64,000 nt of DNA, taken from 2-01-FULL-39-10-A sp964525395. Lineage in GTDB: Bacteria; Patescibacteriota; Microgenomatia; Levybacterales; UBA12049. The notes under the pieces are model-generated. The model was not told where the DNA came from, ran no database searches, and was given only the letters and a program-made list of their open reading frames with translations. The first letter of the stretch is position 1. Every line of letters starts with the position of its first letter. The translations under genes and the position numbers were made by a program. Of the stretch, positions 59,380 to 64,000 are shown one piece after another. Where the stretch lies: the NCBI GenBank assembly GCA_964525395.1, contig CAZGGU010000003.1, positions 1-64,000 on the forward strand, read 5' to 3'.

Positions 59380-60343
59380 TTCTGAAATTTTAATTACAGG
59401 GGGTGCTGGATTTATTGGTAGTAGTCTTGCTGATGAATTAGTAAAGCAAGGAGCAACGGTTACCATTCTTGATGCAATGATTGCCCCATATGGTGGCAAT
59501 ATGTTTAATATCAAACAAATAAAAAATAAAGTTAATTTTATTAAAGGAGATGTGAGAAATCACAAAGCTGTGGAAAAAGCAGTCAAAGGAAAAGATTTTG
59601 TTTTTCACCTGGCTGGACAGACAGGCAGAAATATTTCTATGGAGAACCCTATTCTAGATACCGAAATAAATATAATAGGGACATTAAATGTAATTGATGG
59701 TATTAGAAGGCAAATGAAAAAACCTAAACTTATTTTTGCTGGAAGTAGGGGAGCTTGTGGAATGCCAACATATTTACCAGTTAATGAGAAACATCCAGAT
59801 AACCCTAGGGATGTCTATGGAATTAATAAAATGTCAGCTGAAAAAATGTGTCTACTTTTAGGAAAAGAAAACGATTTTGAAGTAGTATCCTTGCGACTTA
59901 ATAATGTTTACGGACCAAGATGCCAAATAAAAAGTAACCATTATGGAACTATTAATTTGTTTGTTTCTTACGCATTGCAGGGAAAAGTAATGCCAATTTA
60001 TGGAGATGGTTTACAAACAAGAGATTATGTGTACGTAACAGACGTAGTGAATGCTTTTATTAGTTCTATGAATCCAAAAGCAAATAATAATATGTATTAT
60101 GTGGGAACTGGAGTTCCTACTTCGTTACTGGAAATAGTAGGGATAATTCAAGAAAAGATTCCTGATGCCAAATTTAAAAAGGTACCTTTTCCAAAAGAAC
60201 TTAAAAGTGTAGATTTTCCAGAGTTTTATTCCGACTCATCGTTTATAGAAAAACAACTTGGTTGGAAACCAAAAATTAATATAGAAAAAGGTATTGAAGA
60301 GACTATAGTGTTTTATAAAGAGAACTTGAAATACTATTTATGA
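59366..60343 (+). CDS. NAD-dependent sugar epimerase/dehydratase (SDR)
   Basis: A 325-aa extended SDR. It has TGGAGFIGS (11-19), GDVRN, and the catalytic YGINK (Tyr151/Lys155). The usual SS(T/S)A(A/S)VYG block is AGSRGACG (126-132), a variant that keeps the Ser127. A distinctive APYGGNMFNI segment (40-49) marks a subgroup annotated variously as epimerase or dehydratase. The substrate is uncertain: UDP- or dTDP-hexose epimerisation, or a 4,6-dehydratase (the Asp-Glu pair of true RmlB is not seen). Coupled to its neighbours by overlaps of 14 and 4 nt. Confidence 0.83.
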   Translation: MKINNSEILITGGAGFIGSSLADELVKQGATVTILDAMIAPYGGNMFNIKQIKNKVNFIKGDVRNHKAVEKAVKGKDFVFHLAGQTGRNISMENPILDTEINIIGTLNVIDGIRRQMKKPKLIFAGSRGACGMPTYLPVNEKHPDNPRDVYGINKMSAEKMCLLLGKENDFEVVSLRLNNVYGPRCQIKSNHYGTINLFVSYALQGKVMPIYGDGLQTRDYVYVTDVVNAFISSMNPKANNNMYYVGTGVPTSLLEIVGIIQEKIPDAKFKKVPFPKELKSVDFPEFYSDSSFIEKQLGWKPKINIEKGIEETIVFYKENLKYYL

Positions 60344-60561
60344 AACCACAAGATATATTATTCTTAATAATTCTAGGTATACTTTTATACAAAAGAGATT
60401 CTAGGTTGTTTGTCTGGGCAGGACTCATCTCTCTTTTAATCTCGATCCCTTTATTCGCAAAATGGATTTTCTTTACTGCTGAGAGATTTACTCTATATGC
60501 ATTTGTTTTTCTTTTAATCGCGGTTCTTTTCAATTTAGCTAAAATTAGGCATAATAAATGA
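60340..60561 (+). CDS. Small hydrophobic membrane protein, 73 aa
   Basis: A 73-aa protein with two or three short hydrophobic helices (LFLIILGILLY, LFVWAGLISLLISIPLFAKWIFF, LYAFVFLLIAVLFNLA) and a basic C-terminus. It is not recognised. It overlaps the SDR gene by 4 nt (ATGA), which supports its being translated. Its last codons contain the -10 box of the next unit. Confidence 0.6.
   Translation: MKPQDILFLIILGILLYKRDSRLFVWAGLISLLISIPLFAKWIFFTAERFTLYAFVFLLIAVLFNLAKIRHNK
60550..60555 (+). promoter_or_regulatory. -10 box of the truncated GT4 unit
   Basis: CATAAT ends 6 nt before an ATG at 60562 that opens a 23-codon leader ORF. The -35 is weak (TTTTCA at 60527, 17-nt spacer). Confidence 0.45.
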
Positions 60562-60644
60562 ATGAGTCCCGTTAGGATTTTAATGGGACTATTTATTTAT
60601 GTTGTTATTGAAAGGAAAAATCTAACGGGATGAAAATCGGAATT
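60553..60644 (+). repeat. 5' leader element shared with the GT4 gene at 24580
   Basis: The same elements as at 24571-24657: start codon plus AGTCCCGTT, then ATCTAACGGG joined to the GT4 start. Two exclusive foldings are possible here: AGTCCCGTT/AATGGGACT (60565-60573/60582-60590, one G-U) or a longer one, 60567-60581 with 60617-60630 (14 pairs, one bulge), which covers the GT4 ATG. Confidence 0.55.
60562..60633 (+). CDS. Putative 23-aa leader peptide
   Basis: The ORF encodes MSPVRILMGLFIYVVIERKN plus three residues and ends in TGA overlapping the ATG of the GT4 gene (ATGA). Its start is placed 6 nt after a -10 box, like other leaderless genes here. The homologous leader at 24580 also begins MSPV but is fused in frame to its GT4. 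It may serve translational coupling, or may be a by-product of the repeat. Confidence 0.35.
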   Translation: MSPVRILMGLFIYVVIERKNLTG

Positions 60645-61175
60645 GATATTAGCCAGCTTGCTTATCCAAATACAGGCGTAGCTAATTATCTCGAAAATCT
60701 TATTGATTCATTGTTGAAGGTGGACTCAAAGAATGAATATGTTCTTTTCTATTCATCGATGAGAAAAAATTTACAATTTACAATTTTCAATTTTCAATCA
60801 AATCCAAATGTTTCAATTAAAAAATTTAAATTACCACCGACTTTATTAAACCTGTTATGGAATAAATTACATATTCTGCCAATTGAAAGAATTATTGGTC
60901 CAGTAGACTTGTTTATCACTTCCGACTGGACAGAGCCTCCTGCGAAAGCTAAGAAGGCTACGATCATTTATGACATGATTGTTTATAAAAATCCTGAAGA
61001 AACAGCCAAAAGTATTGTAGAGACTCAAAAGAGAAAACTAAAATGGGTTAAGAAAGAATCAGACATAATATTTGCCATCTCTAAATCTACTAAGAAAGAT
61101 ATTGAAGAAATATTAGGAATTGATTCATCAAAAATTAAAGTAATTTATCCAGGGCTGAATAAATTAACTAGTTAA
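60630..61175 (+). pseudogene. GT4 glycosyltransferase truncated after the N-terminal domain
   Basis: The 181 residues match only the acceptor-side Rossmann domain of a GT4 enzyme: IGIDISQLAYPNTGVANYLENL, IIYDMIVYKNPEE, ISKSTKKDIEEILGIDSSKIKVIYPG. The protein stops where related enzymes (e.g. 61634-62764, same KVEVIYPG position) continue into the donor domain with its E-x7-E motif. The stop lies in the repeat TTAACTAGTTAA bordering the inserted four-helix-bundle gene. No remnant of the C-terminal half is seen beyond that gene. Most likely inactive, unless a partner protein supplies the missing domain. Confidence 0.75.
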
Positions 61176-61199
61176 CACATTAACTTGTTAACGCGTTAA
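61164..61199. repeat. Palindromic repeats left of the four-helix-bundle gene
   Basis: Three overlapping or adjacent TTAAC-type palindromes: TTAACTAGTTAA (61164-61175), TTAACTTGTTAA (61180-61191) and TTAACGCGTTAA (61188-61199). They include the -35 and -10 of the following gene. A similar set occurs at 9007-9034. Confidence 0.6.
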
Positions 61200-61200
61200 T
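61172..61200 (+). promoter_or_regulatory. Promoter of the four-helix-bundle gene inside the repeats
   Basis: TTAACA (61172-61177), a 17-nt spacer and GTTAAT (61195-61200) end 6 nt before the ATG at 61207. The element thus carries its own promoter. Confidence 0.5.
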
Positions 61201-61618
61201 AACTTTATGAAGATTACCAAATATGAGGAGTTGGAAATTTGGAATCTCAGCATCGAGATTGCATTAAAAGTTTATGAATTAACTAGCAAGGGGAAATTCA
61301 TGAAAGTTTATGGCTTAAGAGATCAAATTCGGCGTGCATCTGTTTCAATCAGTTCAAATATTGCAGAAGGTTTTGAAATGAATAATAACAACGATTTTAT
61401 TAGATTTTTGAGAATAGCTAAGAGTTCGGCTGGAGAAGTTAGAAGTCAACTTTATATTTCGTATGAGCTTGGTTATATTAATTCAAGAGAATATAATGAA
61501 TTAACCGATAAATTAATAACTTTATCCTCACAGAACGGAAAATTTATTAGTTATCTTTTGAGCAAGAAGAATAATAAAGAATTTTTGAACCGATGAAAGA
61601 ACTTTTTAACTTGTTAAC
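61180..61618 (+). mobile_element. Putative mobile four-helix-bundle unit with 13-bp direct repeats
   Basis: TTAACTTGTTAAC occurs identically at 61180-61192 and 61606-61618, bracketing the four-helix-bundle gene and its -10. The left border coincides with the premature end of a GT4 gene. No transposase is encoded, so movement would need help in trans. The direct repeat could instead be part of a general palindrome-rich spacer. Confidence 0.45.
61207..61596 (+). CDS. Four-helix-bundle protein (S23 / 23S rRNA intervening-sequence type)
   Basis: A 129-aa protein of the S23/IVP family: YEELEIWNLSIEIALKVYELT, YGLRDQIRRASVSISSNIAEGFE, FIRFLRIAKSSAGEVRSQLYISYELGYI. These genes occur inside 23S rRNA intervening sequences and, in candidate-phylum genomes, as scattered free-standing units; the related Avd protein serves diversity-generating retroelements, but no reverse transcriptase is near. 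The gene is bordered by a 13-bp direct repeat (61180-61192 and 61606-61618) and sits where a GT4 gene is cut off, so it behaves like a mobile insertion. Its biochemical role outside rRNA is unknown. Confidence 0.88.
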   Translation: MKITKYEELEIWNLSIEIALKVYELTSKGKFMKVYGLRDQIRRASVSISSNIAEGFEMNNNNDFIRFLRIAKSSAGEVRSQLYISYELGYINSREYNELTDKLITLSSQNGKFISYLLSKKNNKEFLNR

Positions 61619-61621
61619 TTA

Positions 61622-61627
61622 TTTAAT
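61622..61627 (+). promoter_or_regulatory. -10 box of the GT4 gene at 61634
   Basis: TTTAAT ends 6 nt before the ATG at 61634. The -35 is not convincing. Confidence 0.4.
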
Positions 61628-61633
61628 TATCCG

Positions 61634-62764
61634 ATGAAGATTGCAATTAATGGTTACGAAGCCGCGGTTCCACGTTTTGGTTATGATGAGATAACAGGAC
61701 TTCCTAATAGGGTTGGTTCTAGTGCATATGTATTTGAATTACTCCTCAACCTGAACAGACTAGATCATGATAATGAATACGTAATTTATTTGCCGGTCAA
61801 TCCGACAAAGGATATGCCTGCTGAATCTGAAAAATGGAAATACAATGTTCTTCCTGCGAGAAAACTTTGGACCCTTACTGCTCTTTCTCGAGAATTTGCA
61901 TTGAAAAAACCATACTATGATGCTTTCTGGAATCCTGGACATTATCTTCCTCCCTTTGCTCCGAAAAACTCTATCGTCTCTATACTCGATTTGTCCTATG
62001 TATATTTCCCAGAACTATTTGCTAAAACTGACCTTCTGAAGCTAAATAAGTGGAGTAAATATTCAGCAAAGCACGCAAAAAAGATTCTTACGATAAGTAT
62101 TAGTAGTAAGAATGATATAATTAAAGAGTACAAGATTGACTCTGGAAAGGTAGAAGTAATCTATCCTGGAATAGGCATTGAATCTAGAATTAAGAATAAT
62201 GAATTAAGCATGGAGAATTTATCTAAAAAATATAGCGTCACTAGTCCTTATATTTTATTTGTTGGTACACTTCAGCCTCGTAAAAATGTAGCTCGTCTCA
62301 TTGAAGCCTTTTCAAAACTTGATAGTGATATCTCTTTAGTTGTGATTGGAAAAAAAGGATGGCAATATGAAGAAATATTGGCTGCTCCAGCTAAGTTTGG
62401 CGTAGAGTCTAAAGTAAGATTTCTTCATAACGTAACAAGTGAGGATCTTCCATCCTTTTATAAAAATGCCGAGTTTTTTGTGCTCCCTAGTCTTTATGAA
62501 GGTTTTGGTCTACCTGTGCTTGAGGCAATGCAACTTGGTTGCCCAGTAATAACCAGTGACATTTCTAGCCTTCCAGAAGCGGGAGGGAATGCAGCTCTTT
62601 ACTTTGATCCAAAAAACGTAGACGATATAAAAGAGAAAATGCAAAAAGTGTTGAATGACAAAGATTTAAGAAAAAAAATGATTGACAAAGGGCATGATCA
62701 GGTGAAGAAATTTTCATGGGAAAAATCTGCTAAAGAAACATTGGCTATTATTGAATCTTTATGA
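61634..62764 (+). CDS. GT4 glycosyltransferase
   Basis: A complete 376-aa GT-B enzyme. The N-terminal domain has IAINGYEAAVPRFGYDEITGLPNRVGSSAYVFELLLNLNRL, then VSILDLSYVYFPELF; the donor domain begins near SPYILFVGTLQPRKNVARLIEAF and contains the E-x7-E motif EGFGLPVLEAMQLGCPVIT. Layout matches mannosyltransferase-type GT4 enzymes such as 38116-39168. It is the intact counterpart to the truncated GT4 just upstream. Coupled to the acyltransferase by a 4-nt overlap. Confidence 0.9.
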   Translation: MKIAINGYEAAVPRFGYDEITGLPNRVGSSAYVFELLLNLNRLDHDNEYVIYLPVNPTKDMPAESEKWKYNVLPARKLWTLTALSREFALKKPYYDAFWNPGHYLPPFAPKNSIVSILDLSYVYFPELFAKTDLLKLNKWSKYSAKHAKKILTISISSKNDIIKEYKIDSGKVEVIYPGIGIESRIKNNELSMENLSKKYSVTSPYILFVGTLQPRKNVARLIEAFSKLDSDISLVVIGKKGWQYEEILAAPAKFGVESKVRFLHNVTSEDLPSFYKNAEFFVLPSLYEGFGLPVLEAMQLGCPVITSDISSLPEAGGNAALYFDPKNVDDIKEKMQKVLNDKDLRKKMIDKGHDQVKKFSWEKSAKETLAIIESL

Positions 62765-63312
62765 AAAGAGTAATGAGAAGAGGAACGACATTAATTCGTG
62801 AATTCGAAAATATGATTATGGCTTGGAGTGGCCATGTTCCATCGCACCATTTCCGCCGTTTTATTTATAGACTTGGGGGAATGAGAATTGGTAAAGGTTC
62901 TACGATTCACTGCGGTGCTAAGTTTTACAACGCTCATAAAATAAGAATTGGGTCTGACACTATTATAGGCGAAGATGCAGTGCTTGATGGGCGAGATATG
63001 CTTGTGATTGGAAGCCATGTAGATATTGCTTCAGAAGTAATGATTTATAATGCTGAGCATGATGTAAACGATGCATCTTTCTCAGCAATTACTGGAGCTG
63101 TTGAGGTAGAAGATTATGTGTTCATTGGTCCGCGAGCAATAATTCTCCCAGGAGTAAAGATTGGAAGAGGTGCCGTAATAGGCGCTGGGGCAGTAGTCAC
63201 TAAAGATGTAGAGCCGTTTAAAATAGTAGGTGGTGTGCCAGCAAAAGAAATTGGTGAGAGAACGAATAAAGATCCTCATTACAGACTGGGAAGAGCTGCT
63301 TGGTTTAGATAA
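62761..63312 (+). CDS. LbH acyltransferase (WcaF/maltose-acetyltransferase-like)
   Basis: A 183-aa left-handed beta-helix acyltransferase. The N-terminal ~45 residues form a helix-rich lead-in with PSHHFRRFIYRLGGMRIGKGS; hexapeptide repeats follow (IRIGSDTIIGEDAVLDG, LVIGSHVDIASEVMIYNAEHD, VFIGPRAIILPGVKIGRGAVIGAGAVVTKDVEP), ending GGVPAKEIGER. The HD of AEHD is the position of the catalytic His in this family. It probably acetylates a sugar of the surface glycan. A TAATG junction joins it to the next GT2. Confidence 0.87.
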   Translation: MKRVMRRGTTLIREFENMIMAWSGHVPSHHFRRFIYRLGGMRIGKGSTIHCGAKFYNAHKIRIGSDTIIGEDAVLDGRDMLVIGSHVDIASEVMIYNAEHDVNDASFSAITGAVEVEDYVFIGPRAIILPGVKIGRGAVIGAGAVVTKDVEPFKIVGGVPAKEIGERTNKDPHYRLGRAAWFR

Positions 63313-64000
63313 TGAAATTATCAATTGTTATTCTTAGCTACAATACTCCGGATTTGATAAAAAATTGCTTAGATTCTCTCGAAAAATTCTACAAAGATGA
63401 TTTAGGGAAAAATATTGAAGCTATTGTGGTAGATAATAAATCAGAAAAAGAGAACTTAGACAAAACTAAAAAATTTGTTTCAAGTAAAAAATTTGCATAT
63501 TTTATCGAAAACAGTGAAAATGCAGGTTTTGGAAAAGGCTGTAATTTAGGCGTAGCTAAAGCGAAAGCAGACTATGTTTTATTTTTAAATTCCGATGCAG
63601 AAGTAATTGACTCTAATCTGTTAGAAATGTCAGGTTTCCTTGATAAGAATCATGATATTGGAATCTTGGGTGGGAAAATTTTAAATCCTGATAAATCTCC
63701 TCAGAAATCTGCTGGCAAATTTTATAATCTATTAAATTTTTTAATTATGATTTTAGGCGGAGAAAAATTTGGTTTGCTTAGAAAAAGTCCAGAAAAAATT
63801 GAAAAAGTTGATTGGGTAAGTGGCGCATTTATGATGGTAAATAAAAAAATGTTTAATCTGATTGGTGGATTTGATAAGAATATTTTTATGTACATGGAGG
63901 ATATGGAGATTTCTTTTAAGGCAAAAAAGAAGGGAATTGAAACCTACTTTTACCCAGATGCGAAAGTAATTCATAAAGAATATGGAAGCAGTAATCGTGG
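63312..64000 (+). CDS. GT2 glycosyltransferase, rhamnosyltransferase-like, cut by the window edge
   Basis: The reading frame runs from the ATG at 63312 (overlapping the previous stop as TAATG) to the window end, about 229 codons without a stop. It shows SIVILSYNTPDLIKNCLDSL, VVDNKSEKEN, ENAGFGKGCNLGVAKAKADYVLFLNSDAEV and GGFDKNIFMYMEDMEISFKAKKKG, the standard order of WbbL-type enzymes. Roughly the last 60-80 residues are expected beyond the edge. The island therefore continues to the right. Confidence 0.85.
   Translation, partial: MKLSIVILSYNTPDLIKNCLDSLEKFYKDDLGKNIEAIVVDNKSEKENLDKTKKFVSSKKFAYFIENSENAGFGKGCNLGVAKAKADYVLFLNSDAEVIDSNLLEMSGFLDKNHDIGILGGKILNPDKSPQKSAGKFYNLLNFLIMILGGEKFGLLRKSPEKIEKVDWVSGAFMMVNKKMFNLIGGFDKNIFMYMEDMEISFKAKKKGIETYFYPDAKVIHKEYGSSNR

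Noticed and set aside
61207..61596. Diversity-generating retroelement (Avd-like protein)
   Set aside because: The four-helix-bundle family is related to Avd, but no reverse transcriptase, template repeat or variable repeat was found nearby; the sequence fits the S23 type.
61164..61618. A CRISPR array in the TTAAC repeats
   Set aside because: The repeats are 12-13 nt palindromes with irregular spacing, not 24-40-nt repeats with regular spacers, and no cas genes are present.
1..64000. TGA recoding as in some Patescibacteria
   Set aside because: Many genes end in TGA, often in ATGA overlaps, and no conserved protein reads through an in-frame TGA.

Overview
The window reads as a piece of an AT-rich, gene-dense bacterial chromosome, most likely a Candidate Phyla Radiation / Patescibacteria member and probably Microgenomates-like. 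That placement is inferred from the gene set (a DUF5652-like protein, paired DUF1003 proteins, poxvirus-type topoisomerase IB, an S23-type four-helix-bundle gene, and very long runs of GT2, GT4 and GT-C genes) and from tight packing with ATGA overlaps. It does not come from a marker-gene comparison. TGA is used throughout as a normal stop, so a TGA-recoding CPR lineage is unlikely.

Region 1 (1-13.4 kb) is housekeeping and accessory. It holds the 3' end of a repetitive secreted protein, topoisomerase IB, two unrecognised proteins and an RmlC-like cupin. Next come an OmpR/HisKA two-component pair with a small secreted protein and a terminator, then a conserved GEEISWGQR membrane protein with a DUF1003 protein. 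A secreted thermonuclease-like protein follows, then a free-standing promoter/leader-peptide/terminator unit, a 65-aa acidic protein, a DUF1003-nth operon, Lon protease behind a CIRCE-like operator, and a 48-aa membrane microprotein. tRNA-Glu(CTC) follows at 13,456.

Region 2 (13.5-64 kb, continuing past the right edge) is one very large surface-glycan island, almost all on the + strand. I count 13 GT2 enzymes (several like dolichyl-phosphate-sugar synthases), 5 GT4 enzymes (one truncated), 8 GT-C type membrane glycosyltransferases, 5 large YfhO/PTPS-related membrane proteins, 2 Wzx-like flippases, 3 methyltransferases, galE, a second SDR epimerase, an LbH acyltransferase, a PLP enzyme with His in place of the catalytic Lys (a sugar 3-dehydratase signature), and an FdtD/FdtB-type cassette for a 3-acetamido-3,6-dideoxyhexose. 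No priming phosphoglycosyltransferase, Wzy polymerase or ligase is seen. The layout suggests cytoplasmic GT2 enzymes charge polyprenyl phosphate with single sugars, which GT-C enzymes then use on the outer membrane face, next to flippase-exported oligosaccharides.

Gene expression shows a recurring signature. At more than a dozen starts outside operon overlaps, a sigma70-type -10 hexamer ends 5-9 nt (usually exactly 6) before the start codon, implying leaderless mRNAs. This rule decides several starts here. Only two starts (5967, 9058) have strong Shine-Dalgarno sequences. There is no gene-free stretch over 300 bases; the longest (12,974-13,251) holds inverted repeats and possibly a folded RNA.
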